Notes: a model not told the origin generated them from the letters alone. A stretch of DNA of 64,000 nt from CBDFLD01 sp965249005 (GCA_965249005.1 CBDFLD010000020.1:620001-684000), one strand, 5' to 3'; positions 27,528-37,202 are shown, counted from the stretch's first letter. Numbers and translations: made by a program.

Positions 27528-29837
27528 ATGTTGAAACCGATGTTGTTTGCCGCTTTATTCGCGGTCTTTTGCGCTGCCTCGGCGCCGGCCGAAATTACGT
27601 TACCAGTCGGTTCCCATCCTCCGGCGCTCTCCTTTTCCCACTTTCCCGATCGAGTACACGCCTTCGTCTGGCGGAATTGGCATCTAGTCAAACCCAGGCG
27701 GCTTGCCGAGGTATTAGCCACGTCAAACCAAAACGTTGTGGCCATGGCGGCATCGATGGGACTTCCACCGGCGAGAACGATTCCTGCCAAATACAAGATG
27801 CTGGCCTACATCACGATAGTGCGGCGCAACTGGCACCTTCTTCCTTATGACCAGCTGCTTCAACTCTTGGACATGACAGCCGAAGAACTCGCCTTCGCGC
27901 TCGATGAAGACGATTTTCTGTATATCAAACTCGGCAGCTTGAAACCGCAATGCGAGCCGTTGCGTTACGTGCCACCGGACGAAAAGGCAAAGCGGCGAGC
28001 CGCCGAAATCAAACGGCTGGTAAACCAACATTTCGGTGATCAGCTCTTGCAGCCCGGCGAGGAGCGCTATCGTTTCGTTCGAGAGCTCAGCCGCCTGGAC
28101 ACAAGCCGGCCACGGGATCCGATCGAGCCTGATCGAAAAACGCGCGGTTTGCGTTTTCTCTACTCCTACGTTGCACCGTTTGGCGACCCGTTGCTGGACC
28201 AGGAGGCAGATCCTTTTCCCGAAGGGCTGCTTGCCCGCTTGGCTGACGTCGGTGTCAACGGAGTGTGGCTCCATGTCGTGCTGCGGCAACTGGCGCCAGG
28301 CGGTCCGCACTTCCCCGAGTTCGGTATCGATCACGAGCGGCGATTGGCCAATCTGCGTCGCATGGTCCGACGTGCACAGCGTTACGGCATCGGGGTGTAC
28401 CTGTACATGAACGAACCGCGTGGTATGCCGCCGGACTTCTTCAAGGAGAGGCCTCAAGTAGCCGGGATATCGGCCCGGGGGTTGGTCGCCATGTGCACCA
28501 GCGACCCCACCGTACGGGATTGGATGTCCGATGCTCTCTCTTATCTTTTCCGGAAGGTTCCTGGACTGGCGGGAGTGTTTACCATCACGGCCTCCGAGAA
28601 CGTCACCAACTGCGCGTTTGCCGGAGAGCACGCGGCCTGTCCTCGCTGCCGCAAGCGTACCCAGGCGGAAATAGTGGCGGAGGTGAACCGCACCATCGAA
28701 GCGGGTGTGCACGCTTCGGCTCCAGACGCGCGTGTGATTGTTTGGGATTGGGGGTGGAACGGACATGGAAACGCCACCGAAATCATCGATTTGTTGCCTC
28801 GCTCCGTATGGTTCATGTCCGTCAGCGAATGGGCGACCACGATCGAACGAGGCGGCGTCGAGTCACGGGTCGGCGAATATGCAATGTCGGTGGTCGGTCC
28901 CGGACCACGCGCGAAACTGCACTGGGCGCGCGCCAGGCAGCTGGGCTTAAAAACCGTTGCCAAGGTGCAGCTGAACACTACCTGGGAAATGACCGCTGTT
29001 CCGTACGTACCCGTCATGGACCTCGTCGCCCAGCACTGCGCCAACCTGGCAAAGGAATCGATAGACGGACAAATGCTCAGTTGGGCGTTGGGTGGTTACC
29101 CTTCCCCAAATCTTAAAGTAGCTCATCGCTTCGCCGAACAACCGGAGGCCTCGGTGGATTCGGTACTGAACCAGCTGGCCGCGGAACATTACGGCGCGAG
29201 GGCGGTACCTCACGTGCGACGGGCATGGAGCAGCTTCAGTTTGGCCTTTGGCCAGTTCCCCTACGAAAAAAATGTGATCTACTTCGGACCGCATTTGAGC
29301 GGTCCGGCCAACCTCCTTTACGCGCGTCCCACCGGCTACCGGGCAACCATGGTCGGCATACCTTATGACGACCTCGAGCGCTGGCGCGGGCGCTATCCGC
29401 CGGACGTCCTCATCGCTCAGTTCCGGAAAGTCGCTGAGGGTTGGACGAAAGGCTTGGACGCTTTGAAGCGGGCTGTCGAGGAAGTCCCCTCCGAGCGGCG
29501 GGCAGGCGCACGCCGTGACTTGGGTGTGGCTTGGGCCTGCCAACTCCACTTTGCCAGTGCGGCTAACCAGGCGGAATTCGTTCTGAAGCGTGACGCGCTG
29601 GCTGGAACCGATTTGACGGCGGAGAGCCGGCAGCGGCTAAAACGACAGCTCATGCGAGTTCTGGATGACGAGTTGGCAAACGCTCGTCAACTTTTTGCGC
29701 TCGCCAGGGCCGACTCGCGAATCGGCTTCGAAGCCTCGAGCCACTATTTCTATTTGCCGCTCGATCTGGTCGAGAAAGTCATCAACTGCGACTGGATGAA
29801 GAAGACGCTCGGAGGAACAGCTTCAGAACCAGGCTAA
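27528..29837 (+). CDS. Secreted hypothetical protein, probable TIM-barrel glycosidase-like
   Basis: About 769 residues with a signal peptide (MLKPMLFAALFAVFCAASAP). The middle part reads like a (beta/alpha)8 barrel: VGVNGVWLHVVLRQLAPGGP, YGIGVYLYMNEPRGMPPDFF, GLAGVFTITASENVTNCAF, VIVWDWGWNGHGNATEI. A four-cysteine-like cluster, CAFAGEHAACPRC, lies between strands. The family could not be named; GH20-like or DUF4838-like glycosidases have a similar pattern. It starts ten bases after the dehydratase stop, so it belongs to the same operon. ATG 27528 is preferred over TTG 27498, which overlaps the previous gene. Confidence 0.65.
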   Translation: MLKPMLFAALFAVFCAASAPAEITLPVGSHPPALSFSHFPDRVHAFVWRNWHLVKPRRLAEVLATSNQNVVAMAASMGLPPARTIPAKYKMLAYITIVRRNWHLLPYDQLLQLLDMTAEELAFALDEDDFLYIKLGSLKPQCEPLRYVPPDEKAKRRAAEIKRLVNQHFGDQLLQPGEERYRFVRELSRLDTSRPRDPIEPDRKTRGLRFLYSYVAPFGDPLLDQEADPFPEGLLARLADVGVNGVWLHVVLRQLAPGGPHFPEFGIDHERRLANLRRMVRRAQRYGIGVYLYMNEPRGMPPDFFKERPQVAGISARGLVAMCTSDPTVRDWMSDALSYLFRKVPGLAGVFTITASENVTNCAFAGEHAACPRCRKRTQAEIVAEVNRTIEAGVHASAPDARVIVWDWGWNGHGNATEIIDLLPRSVWFMSVSEWATTIERGGVESRVGEYAMSVVGPGPRAKLHWARARQLGLKTVAKVQLNTTWEMTAVPYVPVMDLVAQHCANLAKESIDGQMLSWALGGYPSPNLKVAHRFAEQPEASVDSVLNQLAAEHYGARAVPHVRRAWSSFSLAFGQFPYEKNVIYFGPHLSGPANLLYARPTGYRATMVGIPYDDLERWRGRYPPDVLIAQFRKVAEGWTKGLDALKRAVEEVPSERRAGARRDLGVAWACQLHFASAANQAEFVLKRDALAGTDLTAESRQRLKRQLMRVLDDELANARQLFALARADSRIGFEASSHYFYLPLDLVEKVINCDWMKKTLGGTASEPG

Positions 29838-29942
29838 AGATTCAGGCGATTAGGCGCCAAAACTCAGGCGACTCCGGAAGATCCCAATCTTCTTCATCCA
29901 GGTCTTCCACTCCCACAGGTACCGATTCGGACGGATGTTCTC

Positions 29943-31220
29943 ATGGGCCTCGACCAAGCCTCGCAAAAGCCGGCAGAGCCGACTGACCCGACAGCACCGC
30001 CCGCCCCTACCGTCCCGACAATGTGGAAAGACCCGGTGATTTGGTTCGTCCTGGGCGTGGTCTTCGTCGGTAGCTCGATCACGAATTTCATGCCGGTCAC
30101 CTTCCCAATCTTTCGGCGTGTGTTCGGAACCACCTTGGAGCAAATGGGCCGAATTCAGGTCAGCTACTACGGCAGCTCGGTGCTCTTTACCCTCGGGGGC
30201 GGCTGGTTCGTTGGCCGCTTGGGCTATAGACGGGCCATTGCCATCGCGTTCCTGGTCATCGCTTCCGCCTTATGCATCATCGGCAGCGCCCCATCGTACG
30301 CCATGGTGCTCGTGGGCGCCTTTATCTTCGGCCTCGGCGTCCTTTCGCTGGCCGTCACTACAGCATCCATCATCGGAGAGCATTTTGGTCCGATTCGTCA
30401 GCGGCTCTTTTTTGTCCATGGAATTTTTGATTCTCTGGGGGGCATGGCAGGCCCTGCCGCGCTGGGGTGGTCCCTGGCCAATGTAGAGCGCTTTGGCATG
30501 AGCTGGAGAACGGCATACTTCGCCACGGCAACGCTGGTGGGCTCGTTGTTCCTTGGGCCATTGTTGCTGCGATCGAAGATCTTGTCAGGCGGAAGCAGCG
30601 ACGACGCAAAAGTGACACACAATGCGGCTGCAGCTTTCAAGTACATCCTGAGCCAACCCGCGATGTACATAATTTTCCTCCTGACGACCCTCCACGGACT
30701 CACCGAAGCAGGAATGGTCTCGTTTGTTGGACAGCTGTACCAGAGGAGGCTCGGCGTCGACGCAGCCCAGGCCGCCTATTTTCTCAGTTCCCATGCCGGC
30801 GGTTTCCTCGCAGGTCGCGCGATTCTCAGCTTGATCACGGGACAGTGGAAGATTCCCGAATTGATAATCCTATCGGCATGCGCTGCGGGTGGAGCGCTGT
30901 TCTTCGGGGCGACCATCATTTCTCCAAGCTATCTGTGGGGCCTGGTTTTTATGTTCGTAGCAGGCATTTTTGTTTCCGGCAACGGCCCGTCCATCAATTC
31001 AATTCTGGGCATGCGTTTTCAAGCCTATGCCAAAACGGCGTACGCCGTCATGTGCGGATTGAGCTACATCGGAGGGGTTTTGGGACCCTACCTCATTGGC
31101 TATCTGGGTTCCGAGTACGGCCTGGAGCAGAGCATGTGGATTGGTCCACTGCTCAGTCTGGCCTTGTCTGGGATTGCCCTTCTCTGGTTCTCGAATGGAC
31201 GCGGGAGGATGTCTTCGTGA
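29943..31220 (+). CDS. MFS transporter, tandem copy 1
   Basis: 425 residues with about 12 hydrophobic segments. Between helices 2 and 3 is GRLGYRRAIA, the family loop motif (G-x-x-x-D/G-R/K). A proline/threonine-rich N-terminal tail (EPTDPTAPPAPTVPT) precedes helix 1. It is the first of three paralogues in a row. The last codon TGA overlaps the GTG start of the next gene, so the three are translationally coupled. Context suggests uptake of a sugar, acid sugar or breakdown product. Confidence 0.92.
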   Translation: MGLDQASQKPAEPTDPTAPPAPTVPTMWKDPVIWFVLGVVFVGSSITNFMPVTFPIFRRVFGTTLEQMGRIQVSYYGSSVLFTLGGGWFVGRLGYRRAIAIAFLVIASALCIIGSAPSYAMVLVGAFIFGLGVLSLAVTTASIIGEHFGPIRQRLFFVHGIFDSLGGMAGPAALGWSLANVERFGMSWRTAYFATATLVGSLFLGPLLLRSKILSGGSSDDAKVTHNAAAAFKYILSQPAMYIIFLLTTLHGLTEAGMVSFVGQLYQRRLGVDAAQAAYFLSSHAGGFLAGRAILSLITGQWKIPELIILSACAAGGALFFGATIISPSYLWGLVFMFVAGIFVSGNGPSINSILGMRFQAYAKTAYAVMCGLSYIGGVLGPYLIGYLGSEYGLEQSMWIGPLLSLALSGIALLWFSNGRGRMSS

Positions 31221-32488
31221 GCCCCAACCAAGCATCGCAGGACCGGACAGCGCCGTCCGGAGCGGCCTCGGCCGCCCCGTCGATGTGGAAAGACCCGCTG
31301 ATTCTGTTCATTTTGGGCGTGTTCGTCGTCAGTAGCTCGATCGCGAATTTCATGCCGGTCACCTTCCCGATCTTCAGGCGTGTGTTCGGTGCCACCTTGG
31401 AGCAACTGGGCCGAATTCAGTTGTGCTACTACGGCAGCGCGGTGATCTTCACTTTCGGGGGCGGCTGGTTCGTGGGCCGCTTCGGCTATAAACGCTCCAT
31501 TGCCATCGCGCTGATGGTCATCGCATCGGCCCTGGTCCTCATTGGCACCGCTCAATCGTACAGCATGGTACTCGTGGGAGCCTTCATCTTCGGCCTTGGC
31601 GTCCTGCCACTGGCCGTCACCACGTCGTCCATAATCGGGGAACATTTTGGTCCGATTCGCCAGAGGCTCTTTTTTGTCCACGGGATGGTTGGATCCGTGG
31701 GGAACGTCGCGGGCCCTGCCACGCTGGGGTGGTCTCTGGCCAATGTGGAGCGTTTCGGCATGAGCTGGAGAACCGCATACTTCGCCACGGCAACCCTAGT
31801 GGGCTCGCTGGTTCTTTGGCCCATGTTGTTGCGATCGAAGACCCTGTCCGGAGGGAGCAGCAGAGACAACAAGGTGACGCACGGCGCGGCCGCAGCCTTC
31901 AAGTACATACTGAGCCAGCCGGCGATGTACCTGATTTTTCTCGTGACCACGCTGCACGGACTTACCGAGGCAGGAATGATTTCGTTTGTCGGACAGCTGT
32001 ACCAGGGGAAGCTCGGCATCGACGCTGCCCAGGCGGCCTACTTTCTCAGTTCCCATTCCGGCGGCTTCCTCGCGGGTCGTGCGATTCTGAGCTTGATCAC
32101 GGGACGGTGGAAGATTCCCGAATTGGTCATCCTATCGGCATGCGCGGCGGGGGGAGCGCTGTTCTTCGGGGCGACCATTGTTGCCCCAAGCTATCTGTGG
32201 GGCATGGTCTTCATGTTTGTTGCCGGCATTTTCGTTTCGGGTAATGGCCCGTCCATCAATTCCTATATGGGCATGCGTTTTCAAGCCTATGCCAAGACGG
32301 CGTATGCTTTCATGTCAGGCATCAGCTACATCGGAGGAGCTCTGGGACCGTACATGGTTGGCTATCTGGGTTCTCGGTACGGCCTGGAGCGGAGCATGTG
32401 GATCGATCCCCTGTTCAGCCTCTCCCTGTCCGCGGTTGCCCTACTCTGGTTCTCGAGAGACAAGTCGACAAGGAAGGATTTTTCATGA
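31217..32488 (+). CDS. MFS transporter, tandem copy 2
   Basis: 423 residues, highly similar to the copies on either side: MWKDPLILFILGVFVVSSSI, GGGWFVGRFGYKRSIAIA, SIIGEHFGPIRQRLFFVHG and SGNGPSINSYMGMRF recur. The GTG start at 31217 shares four bases (GTGA) with the stop of copy 1 and follows GGGAGGATG. The frame is open for 750 bp upstream, but that stretch is a shadow of copy 1. Like the others it ends with a short cytoplasmic tail rich in charged residues. Confidence 0.92.
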   Translation: MSPNQASQDRTAPSGAASAAPSMWKDPLILFILGVFVVSSSIANFMPVTFPIFRRVFGATLEQLGRIQLCYYGSAVIFTFGGGWFVGRFGYKRSIAIALMVIASALVLIGTAQSYSMVLVGAFIFGLGVLPLAVTTSSIIGEHFGPIRQRLFFVHGMVGSVGNVAGPATLGWSLANVERFGMSWRTAYFATATLVGSLVLWPMLLRSKTLSGGSSRDNKVTHGAAAAFKYILSQPAMYLIFLVTTLHGLTEAGMISFVGQLYQGKLGIDAAQAAYFLSSHSGGFLAGRAILSLITGRWKIPELVILSACAAGGALFFGATIVAPSYLWGMVFMFVAGIFVSGNGPSINSYMGMRFQAYAKTAYAFMSGISYIGGALGPYMVGYLGSRYGLERSMWIDPLFSLSLSAVALLWFSRDKSTRKDFS

Positions 32489-33780
32489 GCCTCGACAAAC
32501 CGTCACAAGAGTCGGCAGAGCCGACTGAGCCAACAGAATCCTCGGGTACCAAGGCCGCTCCGCCAATCTGGAAAGACCCCCTGGTCAGCTTTGTTCTGGG
32601 CGTGTATTTCGTGACCGTCGCGATCATGAATTTCCTGCCTGTCACCTTCCCTGTCTTCAAGCGTGTCTTCAGCACCACCTTGGAGCAAATGGGCCGCATT
32701 CAGTTTACCTACTACGGAAGCGCTGTGGTCTTTACTCTCGGAGGCGGCTGGTTCGTGAGCCGCTTGGGGTATAAACGCGCCATTGCCGTAACGTTCGTGG
32801 TAGTCACCGCATCGTTGGTGCTCATTGGCAGCGCTCAATCGTACGCCGTGTTACTGGTCGGCTCCTTTACCTATGGCGTTGGCATCCTCTCGCTGTCGGT
32901 CACCACCATGGCCATTATCGGGGAACACTTTGGCAGCGTGCGCCAGAGGCTCTTTGTTCTCCATGCAATCTGTGGCTCCGCGGGGAGCGTCGTGGGCCCC
33001 GCCTCTCTGGGGTGGTTTCTGGGAAATTCAGAGCGCCTCGGCAAGAGCTGGAGGCTGGGATACTACTTCACGGCAGCAATCACCGGCTTGCTGGTGCTTT
33101 GGCCGCTGCTTCTGCGATCGAAGACCCTGGCAAAAGAGAGCAGCGACGCCAAGACCAAACCCAGTGCTGCTGAAGCCTTCAGACACATCCTCAGCCAACC
33201 CTCGATGTACATAATTTTTCTTCTGATCACGCTGCACGGATTTACCGACTCGGGAATGATCTCGTTTGTCGGACAGCTGTACCAGGGAAGACTCGGCATC
33301 GACGCCGCCCAGGCGGCCTATTTTATTAGCTCCCACGCCACCGGATTCTTTATAGGTCGCTTGCTGCTCAGCTGGATCACCGCGCGCTGGAAGATCCCCG
33401 AATTGCTAATTCTGACCGCGTGCTCCGCGAGTGGAGCGTTTTTCTTTGGGGCGACCATTGTTGGTCCAAGCTATTTCTGGGCCATGCTCTACATGGGTCT
33501 TTCCGGCGTTTGCGTTTCCGGCAACAGCCCCTCCATCAATTCTTATCTGGGGATGCGTTTTCAAGACTATGCCAAAACGGCGTACGCATTCATGTCGGGA
33601 ATGAGCTACGTCGGAGCGGCCGTGGGACCCTACATTGTGGGCTACCTCGGTTCCAAGTACGGACTGGAGAAGAGCATGTGGATTGACCCGTTTTTCAGCC
33701 TTTCCCTGTCTTCAGTGGCTCTTTTCTGGTTCTATCGAGACAAGTCGAGGGAGGCGCCGGCGGCCATCGAGGAGACTTAG
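32485..33780 (+). CDS. MFS transporter, tandem copy 3
   Basis: 431 residues and the most diverged of the three, but it keeps the landmarks GGGWFVSRLGYKRAIAV, IIGEHFGSVRQRLFVLHA and GNSPSINSYLGMRFQDYAK. The ATG at 32485 overlaps the stop of copy 2 (ATGA) and is preceded by AAGGAAGGA. Its N-terminal tail is again acidic and proline/threonine-rich (EPTEPTESSG). Changes cluster in helices lining the putative channel, which would fit different substrate preferences. Confidence 0.92.
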   Translation: MSLDKPSQESAEPTEPTESSGTKAAPPIWKDPLVSFVLGVYFVTVAIMNFLPVTFPVFKRVFSTTLEQMGRIQFTYYGSAVVFTLGGGWFVSRLGYKRAIAVTFVVVTASLVLIGSAQSYAVLLVGSFTYGVGILSLSVTTMAIIGEHFGSVRQRLFVLHAICGSAGSVVGPASLGWFLGNSERLGKSWRLGYYFTAAITGLLVLWPLLLRSKTLAKESSDAKTKPSAAEAFRHILSQPSMYIIFLLITLHGFTDSGMISFVGQLYQGRLGIDAAQAAYFISSHATGFFIGRLLLSWITARWKIPELLILTACSASGAFFFGATIVGPSYFWAMLYMGLSGVCVSGNSPSINSYLGMRFQDYAKTAYAFMSGMSYVGAAVGPYIVGYLGSKYGLEKSMWIDPFFSLSLSSVALFWFYRDKSREAPAAIEET

Positions 33781-33898
33781 CGGAAGCTACTGCGGTCGAG
33801 ACGGGCGAATATGGCCGACACCGATCGTAGCAATCCCTAACGCAAAACGCTTTAGAAATAGGTTGTTCGGCAGGCTGTTTTCCATCAAGAGCAATTTT

Positions 33899-34720
33899 AT
33901 GACCTTCCAACTCTCAGAACAGCACATCGCAGATTACCACATGTCAGGATACACGGTCTTTCGGGAAATCCTTTCCACATCGCTCATCGGTGATCTGCGC
34001 AAGGTGACCGATCGCGCACGGGAGATCGCGAGAGAAGTGACCGGTCCGCAGGCGCAGCGGCTGCAGCCGGTCGCGAAGTACGACCTCGACTTGCAGCCCT
34101 TCAAGGACTACGGAGAGCTGACGGAGCTGAACGATGCAATTCACCAGGTCCTCACTCCTCGACACTATCACGCCGACATCGACTGGATGGGGGTCCTTCT
34201 GGAGCCGGCGGAGTTCCCCTGGTGCACGAACTGGCATCGCGACTGGCGGGACCATGTGCCCGAGCAGATCTTCGAGTCGGAGTTCCGAGAGGAGTGGGAC
34301 CGACAGACCTTCGACATCGACTACACGAACCAGGTCAACTGCGCGCTCTATGAGGATTCCTCCACCTGGTTCGTGCCTGGCAGCCACTACCGACAGAGAA
34401 ACCTGCCAGGTGAAGTCGCTGCCCGCGACGCCTACAAGCACGACATGCACCGGGATCTCCCTGCCGAGCCCATGCAGCGTGAAAGGGACTGCCTCGACTA
34501 TTGCCGGCTCATGCCTGGTGCCATCCAGCTTCGGCTCAATCCCGGAGACTTCGCGCTCTATCGTTCCAGCGCCTGGCATATGGGCAACTACGTTCCCTAC
34601 CGAAAACGCGCCACCATTCACGACTTCTGCAACACCCCGGAATACGCGGAGTACGTCCAGGAGAGGCGCAAGCGACTGGTAGCGACTCGAGCGAAGCAGG
34701 AGACAGACGCCGTCGACTGA
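33899..34720 (+). CDS. Phytanoyl-CoA dioxygenase (PhyH) family protein
   Basis: 273 residues. The Fe(II) facial triad can be read as the histidine and aspartate in WCTNWHRDWRD and the distal histidine in SSAWHMGNY; the 2-oxoglutarate-binding arginine is probably the one in YRKRATIHD. WFVPGSHYRQRNLP is a typical family segment. Such enzymes hydroxylate small molecules using 2-oxoglutarate. I chose ATG 33899 (MTFQLSEQHIADYHMSGYTV) because the family N-terminus begins there; the open frame from 33635 runs inside MFS copy 3. It lies 118 bp after the transporter group. Confidence 0.88.
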   Translation: MTFQLSEQHIADYHMSGYTVFREILSTSLIGDLRKVTDRAREIAREVTGPQAQRLQPVAKYDLDLQPFKDYGELTELNDAIHQVLTPRHYHADIDWMGVLLEPAEFPWCTNWHRDWRDHVPEQIFESEFREEWDRQTFDIDYTNQVNCALYEDSSTWFVPGSHYRQRNLPGEVAARDAYKHDMHRDLPAEPMQRERDCLDYCRLMPGAIQLRLNPGDFALYRSSAWHMGNYVPYRKRATIHDFCNTPEYAEYVQERRKRLVATRAKQETDAVD

Positions 34721-34895
34721 AGTTTCAACGCGTGAGTAACCCCGGCAAGCTGGCGTCACTCGATAAGGGTCTGGCGCACATATGACACGGAGCCACATCC
34801 GAAGCCCTTCTTTCAATGCTCGCGTGCGCGCAGTATGACGAGGATGAAGAGACGTGTTTCTTTTACGATCTTTACCGTGTGGCAGGGTCCTGTGG

Positions 34896-35624
34896 ATGCA
34901 GCGATGCATCATCCACGGGCCATTTTCTGACGGGGCGGTCCTCGGTTTCCTGCTCGCGCTCTCCCTGACTTTTGCCACAGGATGCGGCCACCATACACCC
35001 GATGGATCTGCCGCTCGGGACGCCCTGTTCGATCCCGTTGGCATCTTCGTCGTCGACGGTAACTCACACACCCAGTCGCGGCACGGCGCGGTGGCGATGC
35101 CGCAAAACGTCCTACAGGAACTCGGCAATCCGCCGGGCCTTGAGTTGATCGACCAGGCCCACAGCGGCCACGGTATGGTGCAGATGCGAGACCGAGTCCT
35201 GGAAGGTGTCGACCCGTTGCACCGCCCGGGACAAGTCAACTTGCTCCTGTATTGGGAAGGGGTACATGATCTTTACCAAGGCTTCAGCGTCGAGGAGACG
35301 TACGAGCGGCTCCGCGAGTACGGAATCGCCCGGCGGCTGGCCGGCTTTACCGTGGTAACTTTGTCCCTGTTGCCGGCGAGAGAGAAAAGCACTCCACCAA
35401 CGTACGAGCAGGACCGGCAGGCGGTAAACGCCCTGTTGCGGCTGAATTGGAGAGAGTTTGCCGATGCCTTTGTCGACGTGGGTGCCGATCCGGAGATGGG
35501 CGATCCCGAGGCTCCCAAACGCGGTGTCTACTACAGCCACGATCGTGTCCACATGACCGATGCCGGCAGCGAACGGGTGGCCCAGCTCGTCGCGGACGCA
35601 CTGCGGCCGTTGCTGGGCCAGTGA
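34896..35624 (+). CDS. SGNH/GDSL-type hydrolase, probable lipoprotein
   Basis: About 242 residues. A hydrophobic leader ends at LTFATGCGHH, a plausible though not ideal lipobox. Block I appears as VVDGNSHTQ, with the nucleophile region GNSHT in place of GDS-. The C-terminal block V is HDRVHMTDAG, giving the D-x-x-H pair. Esterase activity on acylated or sulfated sugars would suit the neighbourhood but is inferred. GTG 34854 would give an over-long leader of 43 residues, so ATG 34896 was chosen. It is convergent with the aldo/keto reductase gene. Confidence 0.72.
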   Translation: MQRCIIHGPFSDGAVLGFLLALSLTFATGCGHHTPDGSAARDALFDPVGIFVVDGNSHTQSRHGAVAMPQNVLQELGNPPGLELIDQAHSGHGMVQMRDRVLEGVDPLHRPGQVNLLLYWEGVHDLYQGFSVEETYERLREYGIARRLAGFTVVTLSLLPAREKSTPPTYEQDRQAVNALLRLNWREFADAFVDVGADPEMGDPEAPKRGVYYSHDRVHMTDAGSERVAQLVADALRPLLGQ

Positions 35625-35729
35625 CCGCAACCGTTCGCTCGAAATTTGTTCGTCGTTCGAACCGGGCAAATGACAACAGGTGACTTTTACCACCAAGACT
35701 CGCAGGCATGCCGGCCGTTCCCCGCATTC

Positions 35730-36701
35730 CTAGTTCAGAAAGCCTCTCGCATAGAGCGTCTGTACGCGTTCGAGGTGAGACGGGGGAATCGGTGGCAGGT
35801 TGATACAGGCCGCAAGCTCCTCGATCTCCGCGACGTTTTTGACCCCAGGAACCGTTGTGTCGATGTCGCGGTTCATCAGGCAGAACACCATGGCGGCCTG
35901 CGACAGGGTGCGGATGGGGCCCTCGAGTAGAAAGTCCAGCTGGGGGGCACTGGCAGCGTCTTGCGCCAACAAGGTCCCTGGAGGTATTGGCCGGTCTACC
36001 TGTAGGCTCAGCGCCCCTGCCGCGTGAGAACGGATACCGATCACACCCATGTCGAGTGATTTTGCCAGTGGAATGATCTGGCCGTTGTCAAACAGCTCAA
36101 CCCCAGTGGGGGCTGCGGTTTGAGCGGTCTGATTCAGTAAGTTGTAATAGGCCAAGACGGTATCATATCGCCCACTCTGCATTATTCGCTGCAGGGTTGG
36201 CACATCGGGCTCCATTCCCGATACGCCAATAAACCGGATTTTCCCAGCTTGTTGGACTTGTTGATAGGCCTCTAGCACGGGTCCCAAGACGTCCTCGGCA
36301 CTGAGTGAATTCGGGCTATCGCCCCGCTGCGGCGTCAACCGGTTGTGGACCTGGAGTATATCGACTGCATCCCGGCGTAGCCGCCGCAGACTGCCTTCCA
36401 CGGATCGGCTGACTGCGCCGGCCACATCGGACATGTCATCAGCCGGCAAATGAACCTTGGTGGCAACGACCACCGTTTCCTGACGGCCCTCCAACGCCCA
36501 GCCCAGAACCTCCTCGGCTTTACCACTACCGTAACCGGGTGCGACATCAAAGAAATTCACGCCGAGTTCAAGCGCCCGGTGGATCGCCCGTGCCGACTCC
36601 GCTTCAGTTGTCGTTCCCCACACCTGTCCAATACCCCCACCCCCGAAACCGACTCGCGAAACTAGCAAGCCTGTCCGGCCCAATTCAGTGTGTTCCATCA
36701 T
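35730..36701 (-). CDS. Aldo/keto reductase
   Basis: 323 residues. N-terminal ELGRTGLLVSRVGFGGGGIG is typical of the AKR superfamily. The catalytic tetrad reads as aspartate and tyrosine in FFDVAPGYG, lysine in VVATKVH, and histidine in ILQVHNR. NADPH-binding sequences are less clear near the C-terminus. It probably oxidises or reduces sugars or related carbonyls. It could start at 36701 or 36698 (two adjacent ATG codons). Confidence 0.9.
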   Translation of the reverse strand: MMEHTELGRTGLLVSRVGFGGGGIGQVWGTTTEAESARAIHRALELGVNFFDVAPGYGSGKAEEVLGWALEGRQETVVVATKVHLPADDMSDVAGAVSRSVEGSLRRLRRDAVDILQVHNRLTPQRGDSPNSLSAEDVLGPVLEAYQQVQQAGKIRFIGVSGMEPDVPTLQRIMQSGRYDTVLAYYNLLNQTAQTAAPTGVELFDNGQIIPLAKSLDMGVIGIRSHAAGALSLQVDRPIPPGTLLAQDAASAPQLDFLLEGPIRTLSQAAMVFCLMNRDIDTTVPGVKNVAEIEELAACINLPPIPPSHLERVQTLYARGFLN

Positions 36702-36904
36702 GTTGAAATCCTTGTGTTTTCTAGTTGCCGATCAGCACTCGCAGGGCTCTTGCATATTAGTCCTACTCCCGTTTTCATCGAATGATGACCGACCCTCTGA
36801 TTGCGGTCAAGGATGCATGAACCCTCTGGAACCCACTCACTATCGGGATTTCAAAGACCTGGGTAAAAAAGAAGGACGTCCCTACTTTTGAGTGCGGCGT
36901 GCTA
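36702..36904. other. Intergenic, nothing recognised
   Basis: No gene, repeat or RNA was seen between the aldo/keto reductase start and the first pseudogene fragment. It must contain the promoter of the reductase gene. Confidence 0.4.
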
Positions 36905-37200
36905 GGGATTGGGACCTTCGTTCTTGCCAATATCTATTGGTAACCCGTCATCACCTAGAAACTTCACCGTGATAGTCGCGCCACCGATGCCGAGGAAGAT
37001 GAACTGGGTCTGAAATCCATCTCCCGGAGGTGTTGAGGAAGATCAAGGTCATGACATAGCCACCTCCATCGGTCACCTGTCGATAAAACAAAGACTGGGT
37101 CGTGGCTGGCTGGGTCAGATCGGCAATGGGGGTACTGGTAAGAAGCAGATCTCCACGCTGGTTGGTACTCAGGCGAAGAGCCAGAATGGACAGTGTCCCG
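36905..37200 (-). pseudogene. Remnant of a secreted ADGGG-type domain protein
   Basis: On the minus strand one frame reads GTLSILALRLSTNQRGDL, STPIADL, then FYRQVTDGGGYVMTLIFLNT. A different frame then continues as ATITVKFLGDDGLPIDIG. These two blocks line up, in the same order, with AQVADGGGFRTLVLIMNQNG and AVTVTLKFFDSDGNPLSL of the intact gene at 56142-56882. A frameshift between the blocks and the loss of both ends make it a fragment. Confidence 0.7.
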
Positions 37201-37202
37201 AT

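Noticed and set aside
30467..31216. 5' extension of MFS copy 2 through MFS copy 1
   Set aside because: The sequence is a frame shadow; the real start is the GTG overlapping the previous stop.
33944..35239. 431-codon minus-strand frame across the PhyH and SGNH genes
   Set aside because: It spans two well-supported sense genes and has no motif of its own.
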